Source: Symbiodinium natans (lineage: Eukaryota > Sar > Dinophyceae > Suessiales > Symbiodiniaceae). From it: a stretch of DNA of 64,000 bases. A program made the translations under genes and the position numbers. Under the pieces are notes generated by a model. It did not search any database, was not told where the DNA came from, and saw only the letters and a program-made list of their open reading frames with translations. This document shows, one piece after another, positions 51,901 through 63,900 of this stretch. Each line of letters opens with the position of its first letter. The stretch's first letter is position 1. Where the stretch lies: positions 1,221,421 to 1,285,420 of the forward strand of contig CAJNDS010002124.1 of NCBI GenBank assembly GCA_905221605.1, in the 5' to 3' direction.

Positions 51901-54900
51901 TTAATTAGGGTTTAGGGTCGGCTGCTTTTAGTTTTTGGGTTTTTTGCGGTTTAGGGCTTGGGCTTTGGGCCCTTTAGGTGTCGGGTGCAGGGCTTGAGGT
52001 GTAGAACTTCGGGGGCCTCCTGTGGTCCACGTGACCCTCAGACCCCAAAACCTCAACAAGCCTGAACAAAGCCTAGAACCCAAAAACCAAAAAATGCTTT
52101 AGACCCCATACACCCCCAAACCCTAAACCCCAAACCCTAAACCCTAAACCCTCAAGCTTCCAGCCCTCAACCTTTATAAAACGATCCTGAATGGTCACAT
52201 CTGCGAGCGTGTCATTACAGAAGGGCTTCAGGATTAGTTATCTAGGATGCCCAGTAGTACCCTTATTCCCTCTTTTGGGGGTTTAGGTTCCCTTATAAAC
52301 CCCTTTAAGAAAAACAGGGCACGCTTTTTAAGCCTAGGTTACTGGGCAGCCTAGCTAAGGGATGAGGATTTAGTAGGGTTTTGCGTTCGGGGCTTGAATT
52401 TTCCTTGTTTTAGGAGAAGGGGAAGTTGTTGCAGCAAAACGCCGAGGATCGATAGGGGAGGCGCTGAAATGATAGGGTTATTTGATACGATAGGATAGAA
52501 CTCCGGTAGGTGAAAACATGGAGAACGATAGGGGACGCGCCAATGCAAAACCAAGCATACACAAGTGATTTTGACGCCGATTCATATAGGTGTTCATTCA
52601 TTTCATTTCCTTATATATGTCTTGTTGTATGGAGAATAGTGTAGAACAAATAAGTACATAGAATGAATAAATCATGCAAATTCTTATACACACACACACA
52701 CATATATATGTTTGCATTCTGTATTTGCTCCGTTTTGTCAGTTGCTTTTGCATCTTCTATGCACACGTCTACACATCGATACCTTCTTTGCACCAAAGGC
52801 TGTCTCCAGGTAAAGCCCATGTTCTCAGCCACTGGACAGCGCGACCAGGTCTTGAACGATCTTGTGGCCATCGACCCCATGTACCAGCTACTTGCACTAC
52901 GTGGAGCAGGGATGTTCAGAGTTTAAGGTTTTTATGGGGGTTCCGAACCCAACCCCAAAAACCCTAACTAGTTTGTCGCTACGCCGAGTGCCCGGAGATC
53001 GCACGGCTGCATGTTGGCCAGTTTTGTTCGTGATTGCATGCAGCTTGGGAAAAGTGTCGCGTCTTTGTACACCGTGACCCTTCAGAAAACTGAGGTTTGC
53101 CCTGGCAGCCTACGAGACCCTCTACGTGCAGAGCATCGAGAAGAGCGCTGAGAAGAAGATCTCTGTGGGAGGCCCTAAGACAGAGCCCGAAATCTTAAAC
53201 TGGGTGCGGCTTCGTGCCTGCTTGAGATTCTGGATTGTGGTCTCCTGACCTCTTGTGTATGCATTGAGTCTTCTTGTGGTTTTGTTTAGGCATTTTTCAG
53301 CTTCTTTCAAAGGAACAAGCACCCCAAACCCTAAGCCCCAAATCCATCGCATGGGGTTTATGTGGTCCTGGGGTTTAGGGTTCAGGGTATAGTTATAGTT
53401 CCTAAGCCCTAAAGCCTAAGCCCTAAGGTAACTTGAAGGTTCATGAACATCACGACCGAGTAAAACTAGTTGCAGGTGGTTTGCTAGTCAGCCGCTTTAC
53501 AGTTTGTGGTTCTAGATGGCTATAACTTACTTCAGAAAGTTAGTCCCCTGAGCCATGAACCTGGACACTAAACTCTAAACTCTAAACTCTAAACTCTAAG
53601 CCATAAGCCATAAACCCTAAACCCTAAACCCTAGACCCTAGACCCTAGACCCTAGACCCTAGACCCTAAACCCTAAACCCTAAACCCTAAACCCTAAACC
53701 CTAAACCCTAAACCCTAAACCCTAAACCCTAAACCCTAAACCCTGCACGGCTCCAGGCGTGGAGGAGCGCATAGAGGACCTCAATGCATTCCACGCCCTT
53801 GCAGTCTACAAGCAACTCTGCCAGCGCTTCGCGGAAGGTGTTTAGGGTTTAGGGTTTAGGATTTAGGATTTAGGGTTTAGGGCTACCATAAGTCGGGTTT
53901 AAGTTTTGGGGTTTAGTGGGCTTCTGTGAAGTTTACACCGTTTACCCTGAGCTCTGAAACTGAAGCCCCAAAGCCCAACCCCCTACCTAAACTCCTAAAC
54001 CCTATACCGTCTATACCCTAACCAAAACCCTAAACCCCAAACCCCAAACCCCAAACCCCAAACCCCAAACCCCAAACCCTATGTGGGCTTCGTTCTGGCC
54101 TAAGGCCGAGCTCTTGAAGGATGTCCTGACACCCTTGCCAAATCCTAAACGCTCAACTCATAGGAGAAGCGAAAAGGGTAGGGTGAACAAAATAGAGTTC
54201 AGGGTTCAGCGTTTAGGGTTTTGAGTTTAGCGTTGAGGGTTTAGGGCTGAAGTATGGGCCCTTGTGTTTAGAGGGTATATAATTGGTTCCCTAATTTAGG
54301 GCCCATCTTGAGAGACCATGGAACTACCCGAAGCCACAAGGCTCCACGCAGGTTTCGGATGTTTGGGCCATCGAGAGCTGCACATGCAAAAAGACTTGAA
54401 ACCTCCCGAAACCCCAAATCCTAAACCCTAAACCCTAAACCCTAAACCCTAAACCCTAAACCCTAGACCCTAGACCCTAAACCGTCAGCCCTGAACCCCG
54501 AACCTCCATTCTCTCATCCCTGGACCTAATTCCAACCCCTAAGCCGCTCAACCCCCGAAGAAATGCCGAACCCGAGCCCCCTGAACCCTAAACCCTAAAC
54601 CCTAAACCCTAAACCCTAAACCCTAAACCCTAAACAGAGACCTAAGGTACGGCTGCCGCGCCATCTTCGAGCGCCACAAGCTTCTGCTGTCCCTCCACCT
54701 CTGTGCGTGACCCGGCTTGGTTCTTGGGCTTGGCCCTCAAGCCCTAAACCCTGTAACCCTAAACCCTGTAAACCCTGTAAACCCTGTAAACCCTGTAAAC
54801 CCTGTAAACCCTGTAAACCCTGTAAACCCTGTAAACCCTGTAAACCCTGTAACCCTGTAACCCTGTAAAACCCTGTAAACCCTGTAACCCTGTAAACCCT

Positions 54901-57900
54901 AAACTCTGTAAACCTTGAACATGTTTGGGGCCGTTGCGGATCGCAGTTTCGAGGAGCTCCGAAGCCCTACACAACCCGAGCGTGAACCACTTGAATGGGT
55001 TTAGGGTTTAGGGTTTAGGGTTTAGGGTTCAGGGTTCAGGGATGTAGCGCTCTACACCCCCTCCCCCCCCCCCCCAAATGTTGCTCTTCATGCCAGGGAT
55101 GTAAGGGCAAGTGTTTTGGGGCTTTGCTGTTTCTTTCCGGGGCTTGCAGGTTTACGGTCTAGGGATGATCTAGGCGATCTATTGTTAAGGGGACTTAAAA
55201 ACCTAAGTCAGGACCGTTATGACCCTACTGAGGGCCCTTATGACTCTGCTTATACCTAAGGAAAGCCCCTCCTTAGTAGGTTTGAAATTGGAGAGGGCTT
55301 AATAAGAGTGTCAAAACACCTTTCATCAACCCCCCAGTGTCAAAACCCTATCTGGTTTAGGGTTTGGGGTTTAGGGTTTAGGGTTTAGGGTTTAGGGTTT
55401 AGGGTTTAGGGTTTCGGGTTTCGGGTTTCGGGTTTGGGGTTCAGCGCTTACATAAGGAGTTTCCCAGCGGGTTCAGTACCTCAGGATTGAGGCAGAGCCC
55501 GCCAATTCGGGCTGAGTATAGGTTGGGATGTTATTGTAATCCCGATTAAGGACTGCTAGTGTTATGGGGAAAATCCCAACGTATAGGGTTTAGGGAAGGG
55601 TTATAAGTTGTAAGGCTTGGAAGCTCACGGGAAATTCGCCCAGTAGCTTGCCTGGTCTTTGCTTGAATGCCCCCACCAGGAGCTCAAACTACAGAGTTTG
55701 CCATATTTACCCCTTGGAAGTGTTGATATTGTTTAGGGTTTATGGTTTCAGAATTAGGGTTTTGGGTTTGAAATCCTTCTCGTCATCCATCCTGACTGTG
55801 AAGCTGCTTGGCTCCAACACCCAGCCAGGCGCAAGGCCGCAGCTGCAAAGCCAGTTTTGTCCAAGAAAGCCCTATGCCGCAGCAATGCTCGCCAAACTTC
55901 GACCAAGCGCTGGAGAGGTCCGCGTGGTTCAACGGTGCTGGCGACGGCGAAGTCGAGTCCCAATCCGACTTGTGTGACATTGTGAACGGGTTTTCCTTTC
56001 CGGAGAATCGCCCGGCGGAGACTAGCGTCAAGGCTTCCACTCCGAATCAGGGCTCCGACAAGGTTCACGATGAGCACAACGACCCAACTACGAAGCCCAC
56101 AAGTCAAGAGCTCACTCGCGGAATGCCAGCACACAGTGGCAAGCAAAGTGACGCATCAACATCGGAGTGGAAAGATGGAGTCACTAAGAAGACGGATCGC
56201 TCTCCTTTGAGTCCAGGCCTTGTCACACGTGCCAGATGCGCACAAAACAATAAGAAGCCCCTGGAGCGCTACGAGGACCTGGGATTTGGGAACAGAACTT
56301 AGGGACTTGGGGGCTTCGGCTTAGGGTTTAGGGTTTAGGGTTTAGGGTTTAGGGTTTAGGGTTTAGGGTTTAGGGTTTAGGGTTTAGGGTTTTCGTTCAG
56401 GGTTTAGGGCATCATGGGGATGAAGCACACAATGTTGAAGGACATGGACAAGGTCGAAAAGGTTGCCGCAACGTTCCAGAGCCTCGCAATGAGCATGGCC
56501 AGCGGCGAATCCAAGCCGGCCTCGCCCAAGTGTTCGGGACGTGTCACGTGCATTCGCATGACGCCGCAGCACTTCAGCCCCTTGGGATCCAGCTTCCGCG
56601 ATGTGCACGTGAGCTTCTTGCCCAGGAACTTCGTCATCCAAGCTGTTGACTGCGAAGGCTATGCATGGACAGCTCATTCGTCCATGCTGCCGGGGCACCT
56701 GGCTGTGGATAGCTGCAAGTACAAGATCGACCCGCACGGCAAGGATGTGCTCATTACCCTTTGTGCCGCGCGCAAGGATCAGTCTTGGAAGGGCCTGAGA
56801 CGTCTTCAGCTGTTCCGGTCGTACGAAATGGAGGCGCCGGAACAAGTCAGCGGCGACTAGAACAACTTCATCTAGCGCTTAGAGATCTGTCACGTCTGAG
56901 AGGTGCTGCCCCTGTAATTCCCGCAGTCATGCAAGCCCCTACTCTGACTTGACATGCTTTACACATGTTTACCGACTTAACGGGCTCTAAACCCTAAACC
57001 CTAAACCCTTTACACATGTTTGCCCTTTGCTTCCCTTGTCTGTTTCGGAGAACAGAGTTGAGGCGCAACAGTGTTCCCTAGGATGGAGGCAGCAGTAACG
57101 AGATTGAACACACTTGCTTTGTAGGCACTCTTTGGTTTAGGGTTTAGGGTTTAGGGTTTAGGGTTTAGGGTTTAGGGTTTAGGGTTGTTGCATGAGATGC
57201 TTCTGACTTCTGTCTGCTTCAGTTTACAGTGCCTGTACTGGCTGTTTATCGGACACGTACTTACATGTATTTTTGTTAAGAATGTTGCAAGTGACTTCGT
57301 AAGCCGTTGGAAACTTCCGAGAAACAGCCCGAGCTACAGCCACTCGACTGACCGTTCCGCTCCATCCTGAATGAGATGCTGCGATCACATAGCTACGCCT
57401 CTTCAGTGAGCTTTGGCTTTGACAGACTTAGGGTTTAGGGTTTAGGGTTTAGGGTTTAGGGTTGAGGGTTGAGGGTTTAGGGTTTAGGGTTTAGGCTTCA
57501 GGGTTTAGTTGCTGCTACTTGTTGCGAATTTTGGTGTGCGCTTCTTTGCTGGGAAACGCGCCGCCTGCAAACTTCAATGTTCCCGAGAAACCTTGGGGAC
57601 CAAATGAACCCGAAAAGTCGGGGGGGGGGGGGGGGGTCATACACCCTGTACAATTCCTATATGTAATTTGAGCCATACAACCTAAACCCTGAAGCCATTT
57701 AGGGTTCATGTCGTCCCCAAGGAAACGTGCACATAAGACGTCTGCACCTGGGAGGCTGCCGGTCGCAATTCTGATCGCTGCTATTTGCCAGGTTGCCCGC
57801 ACTAGGGTTTCAGGTTTAGGGTTTAGGGTTTGGGGTTTAGGGTTTAGGGTTTAGGGTTTTTCTGGTTTAGGGCTCTTCCCTTGTCTCTTGTTACCCTGAG

Positions 57901-60900
57901 ATGCTTCACTGAGTGCCAGGCCAGTGCATTCGTCTGAAATCAAGTGGCTGCTCAAGCTGCTATCGTTTGCAAGTGGGCATGGTGTGCCCGGATGCTTGAA
58001 AGCCACAGTAGATGCAAGAGACCCTGCACACCATGCAGACTAAATGTAGACTTGGATGACACACTTTCGGGAGAGCATGCGCAGAATGTAGAGGAGGGCT
58101 GTCAAGGCAATCTTACGTGTGCTGTCAGCAGTGGACATACTCGGTTAAAAATGTAAGTGGACCCCTGAAAGGGCGGTGGGGTCATTGAGACGCGCGGTGC
58201 TCTCTTGAGCTCAGTTTGCCGTCTGCCGAAAAGGAGTGGGCAAGGCCAGCAGCTCTTCAGCCTCCATAATCCCACTTCAATTCCTTAATTAGAATCATGA
58301 TCTAGGACCCGGAGAAGGCCCTTAGTTCCTTTTCTTATAATCCCCTTAAGACCAAAGAGGGGTACCCTTGTTATTCCTCGGTTACTCCTGGGCCGTACCA
58401 GCTTCCCAAGATAGAGGCCCTAGATTCTCGCACTAGGCCCGGGCAAAGGTGGGCAGGGTGCCAAAGAGATGCTGGCCATGTGACATGTTTTGTCCTGTTT
58501 TTTGCCACACCTTTGAAGATCTTGGAAAATGGTCACCGTGCATCGCTGCGTTTGCTGTTATCGGAACCCTAACCCCAAAACCCTAAACCCTATAACCCCT
58601 AAAACAGTTTGGGTGGGCTTCATCTGGCTGGCTTGCTATCTCTCACATTCAGATCGACTTCCAGACACTTTATAGTCTACAACACCCAAGACCCCAAACC
58701 TTAAACGTTAATAGACAGGGACACAATCGCCTGGCTACAACCTGACTTTAACTTTGCTTTTTTGTGTAGAATGGATATATATATATGTACATATATATAT
58801 ATATGTGTGTAAATTCTATGGGGGTTGTTGGAAGGTCCTTGGCAGGGACGGAAGACGCCACCTCACGACAGCGCTCAATTCATGGAGAGGGGTTTAGGGC
58901 TTAAGGTTTATGGCTTTAGGGTTTGGGGTTTAGGGTGTTCAGGATGTGGGGTTTAGGGTCGGTTATCCTAAAGGTCCTTTATTTATGCAAGGGACGATCC
59001 TTTGGGACTGGGACAAGAGTACCCTAAACGGGCAATCCCCACTAATTAAACAGGAAGAATGTCTTGTGTGTTTGCTTGTTGGGGACAGGTAGGTGCCGCT
59101 TGCCTTAAACCCGAAACCCCTGAAACCCTAAAACCCTCAAAGCCATAAAACCCCAAAACGCTAAATCTCTACTAGACACCCTGATGACCCTCACCCTAAA
59201 CCCTAAACCCTAAACCCTCAAGGAGGGATCCTTGGTCCCTTCGAGGGCTGCTGGGTTTGTGCTAGCCCTAAACCCGAAACCCTGCACCCTAAACCGACTC
59301 CTGCCCATAGGACTCCGCCTAGATTGGACGAAACACTAAACCCCTAAACCAATTTCAATGTTCATTCATGCAGGAGGCCGGTAGGGTCTAGGGTTTAGGG
59401 TTGAGGGTTGAGGGTTGAGGGTTTAGGGTTTAGGGTTTAGGGTTTAGGGTTTAGGGTGCCTCCAGACGAAGGTCCTAGATCTCAGAGCCCACAACGACCC
59501 CTAGGGCAACAAACCGACAGCTAAACCCTGAAGCCTAAACCCTAAACCCTAAACCCTAAGCCCTAAACCCTAAACCCTAAACCCTAAACCCTAAACCAGT
59601 TGTTGCTGGCGCGAAGAGCAGCACTCAACCTCCCCACAGGGCGAAGCCGAAGATGCCACGGAGGCCGACCCCCCCCCCCCCCCAAAAAAAAAAGTCAATA
59701 AAATAATAGGGTTTAGGGTTTGGGGTTCAGGGTTTAGGGTTTAGGGTTTAGGCGGTTTAGGGTTTAGGGCTCAGGGTCCCAGGCAAGTCTTGAAGTACTC
59801 CAACGACCTGAACGAGACGGAATTCTCATTCTTCCTCTTTGGTGGACAAGTCTTCGACACTCGGCAGGGCATGTGGTTTACTCGGGCGCGAGAGCCCCTG
59901 CGAAAAGATCAGTTTAGTTGACCTTCGACTTTCTGGGTTTTCCGACCCTAATCCCTAAGTCCTGAACCAACCCGTAACCCCTTACCCCTTACCCCTGACC
60001 CAGCCCCACACTCTCGGACTCAGGGTGGTGCCCCAAGCCGGAAGCCCAAAGCCCTAAACCCTAAACCCTGATCCCTGAACCCTGAACCCTAGCCCAACCC
60101 CCCCACCCTCAGTAGGACTCAGGGTAGTACCCCAGACTCGAGACCCTAAACGGGTCTAAGGTTCGTGAACCTGGCAGTGCTCTTTGTACAAGTAGTTGCC
60201 CCCCTCCTCACTATACTGAGCATAGTTATGGGATCCTTGCAACCAAACTTTGCTTCCTTATAGCACTGCTTATGAATACGGGTGACCCTCCTTGTAGGGT
60301 TTAGGGTGCCTACTCCTAACCTTTTCAAGCACTACGATGCAAGGACCGGTCTGGACAAGCTGCGAACCCCTCGCCCGACTGGATCAATCAGCCTCCTGGC
60401 GAGCTTGCTTGGGTTCTAGGCAAACCCGAAATCCTAAACTCTAAACCCCAAACCCCAAACCCCAAACCCTAAACCCTAAACCCTAAACCCTAAACCCTAA
60501 ACCCTAAACCCTAAACCCTAAACCCTAGCCCTAAACCCTAAACCCTAAACCCTAAACCCTAAACCCTAAACCCTTAACCCTAGTCTAGGTTTCAGGTGTT
60601 TTGGGCTTTACGGGTTTTCGTTTTAGGCTATGGAGGCCGGTATTTCCAAGTTTGGGGTTTAAGGGGTGTGGGTTCGAATTTGGGGTTTTGGGAAGTTCTA
60701 AACTCTAAACCCCAAACCCCAAACCCTAAACCCTAAACCCTCAACCCTAAACCCTAGCCCTAACCCCTAAACCCTACACCCTAACAAGTCACCAACCCAA
60801 CATGGGGCCACCCTCGTGGCGTTCTGGGTTTCTTACCCTCAAGTTCCCGTACCGGGCCCACCCTTCGTGTGGAATCCTAAGCTTGTGAGCCGAAGAAAGG

Positions 60901-63900
60901 GTTTAGGGTTTAGGGTTTAGGGTTTAGGGTTGAGGATTTAGGGTACAGGGAGTAGAGTTTAGTGCACCGAGCTTTTCTTCTGGAACTTGGTACACAGAAG
61001 CCACTCCAAGCAGGGTCTTTGGGCACTCACCTCCAGACTACTGCTGCGAATGGACTCTCTGGGAGATGGATGCATCAACTCTTCTGTTGTGGCTTTAAGG
61101 TTTGGGGTTGTATGCTTTTTTTTGTTTTGTGAATTTCGATGTTTAGAGGTATAGCGTGTAAGGTTCAGGTGAAGAGCTTTGGAGTTTAGGGTGCTTTTAA
61201 CCCTAAACCCTGAACCCTGAACCCTATAAACCCCAAACCCTAAACCCTAACCCTAAACCGCGCTCACAACAAAAGACCAGATACCAAGCACGACAGGACT
61301 GAGGACCCAAGGCTTGGTCTGGGTGTTGTGTTTTAGGGCTTATAGGTAGGGATGCTCCCCCTTTTGCTAACAGTCCTTGAGAGGGAATCTAGTACTCTCT
61401 CAATTATCATCCTACTTCAGCACCGTGAGTATTAGGGGGAACATCCCAATTTGAAGGGCAGTGTTTCAGGTCTTGGGGTTTACGGTTTGGGGTTTAGGGG
61501 TTAGGGGCTTAGAGGGTTTTTAACGGTTCAGGGCCTAGGGCTTGGGCACATGGCTTAGGGCCTAGGGAGCTTATTTTTTTGATCATGTCGTTCATGTAGA
61601 GCGCCCCTGGTCCTCAGGAGCATGTGGGACAACATCGTCGAGGCAGACGCGAAGCTCGAATCTTTCAAAGGCCAGCCAGATGGTTTAGGGTTTAGGGTTT
61701 AGGGTAAAATTTTAAAACAAGCCAGAAATTTGTAGGCTATCAGTCATTGAAAGGCCGGAGGCAACCTACCCTGAAACCTCCCAAACTGCGTGTTGAGACC
61801 GTCGTGGGCGAGACGCCCCTGCCCCAGGGTCCCTTCATGGGTACTTCGTGAGCCCCCATGTATACGTCTACTGATAAATTTGTTAGGGGACTTAGGCAAA
61901 TACAGCTCTAATTGAGGTTTTAGTGCCCAAACCTCCAAGTTGTGACTTATTGCGTTAAGTGTAATTCATCGTAAGCTTCATAAGTCAAAACCCTAAACCC
62001 TAAACCAGGCCCCATGTGTTGCTTGTGTCACGTCCTGGGTCCTCGCACATCACGGCTGTATTTAGCAAAAGCACTTGTGAGATACACCACTCCGGGTGGA
62101 AGGCCAAGAGTCAGTTTCCAACAGCTTCGGGTTCAGGGTTTAGGGCTTGGGGCTTAGGGCTTAGGGCTTAGGGTTTTAGGGTTTTAGGGTTTTAGGGTTT
62201 AGGGTTTAGGGTGTAGGCTTTACAACCGAAACCTAACCGCAGCCCTGAATTCTGTGAGCCCCTTGTGCCCTGAGCGCTCAAGACCCCAGACCCTCAACCC
62301 CGAAGCCTACAAGCCCCAAGCCCTAAAGCCTAAAACCCTAAACCCCAAATCCCTACAAGGAGGTGCCCCACTTACTGTACGATCTCTAGTTAAGGGACTG
62401 CTAACCTCAAATAGGATCCTTATCAACCGGGGCCCCGGTTTGTAAACCCTAAACCTCAAACCCAACAAAGAAACATAACCCGAAAACACTTGCCCTCGTA
62501 GTCCAGCCAGGCTTTCAGACGTCCCTGGAGCAGTCGCTGCGCGATTGGAAGAAGCGCCCTGGACGTGTGAAGACCTGGGAAAAAGTGCCGTTCTTGGGGA
62601 ACTGATTGAGACCTCCGGGTCTCAGGGTTGAATTCATGGGGTTTAAGGTGAGGTAGGTTTGGGGTTTAGGGTTGAGGATTAGATCTAAACCCTAAACCCT
62701 AAACCCTAAACCCTAAACCCTAAACCCTAAACCCTAAACCCTAAACCCTAAACCCTAAACCCTAAACCCTAAACCCTAAACCCTAAGCCGTTTCGAACTT
62801 GTGGGGTTTACGGTCTAGGGTTTGTAGGGGCTCTGGTTGGCTAAAGCTCTAAGGGTATAGTTATTTGGTCCCGTAATTTGGTCCCTTACCTTCCTGCAAG
62901 GGTTCTGAAGTATGGGCCCTTGCTTTTTTGGGGGGGTATATAAGGGGTCCCCTTTTAATGGGCCCTTGCTTTTTTGGGGGGGGGGGGGCGTATATAAGGG
63001 GTCCCCTTCTTAAGGGCCCATGCAAAAGGGAGCATGTAACTACCCTAATCCCTAAATCCTCAAGCCCTCAGAGAAGCATGGGAACTAAACCCTAAACCCT
63101 AAACCCTAAAACCCTAAACCCCCAAACACTACGCCAGGAAGTCTCCAAGGACTCCCAGACGCCCCAAAATCCACAGAATGGGAAAGAGCCACGGCCCGAA
63201 TCCCTAAATCCCCAAGCCCTAAGCCCTAAACCGGGTTTAGGGTTTAGGGTTTAGGGTTTAGGGTTTAGGGTTACCCCTAAACCCGAAACACTAACTGGGG
63301 TACCCCTAATATAGACCCCAAATAGTGGGACCTCTCTTATAATAAGGACCCCCAAAAGGCACCCCCAGTCTCGGACACCCCCAGCGTAACTCCCCGAACC
63401 CTAAATTCTTACATCCCGAAAGGCTAAAAAATCCCGAAACGCTAGACCTCCACGCCCGAAAGTCCTGAAGTCCCTAGATTTCTAAACCCTATAGTTTCCT
63501 ACATCCCTAAATCCTTCAAAACCTGAAATGCCCAAAAACCCTAAACCCTAAGTCCCCTGAGGTGGTACTCCGGCGCGGAACCCGAGAGGGATGCCTTGCC
63601 TGGTGAGTGGCAGGAGCGTCTCGACCCTCTGCAGACTCTTCTGCTGCATATTGGTACAGGTTGGGGCCCCCTTACTATACTAACTGTAGTTAAGGGACTT
63701 ATAACCTAACTTAGGGTCCTTATAACCCAATTTAGGGGCCCTTATAACTCTACTTATAACTAGGGGGCCCCACCCTGTAGGGGGGGTTGGTGGGTGGTCA
63801 GGGTTTGGGATTAAGGGGTTTAGGGTTAGGGTTTGGTGTATATGGTTTAAATTGCCCTGAACCCTGGGCCCTGCGGCATCCGCTAAGGAAGCTGATCATC

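Noticed and set aside
57185-57370. Small hydrophobic ORF after the nested gene
   Set aside because: Short, starts directly in a TTTAGGG array, and no independent support.
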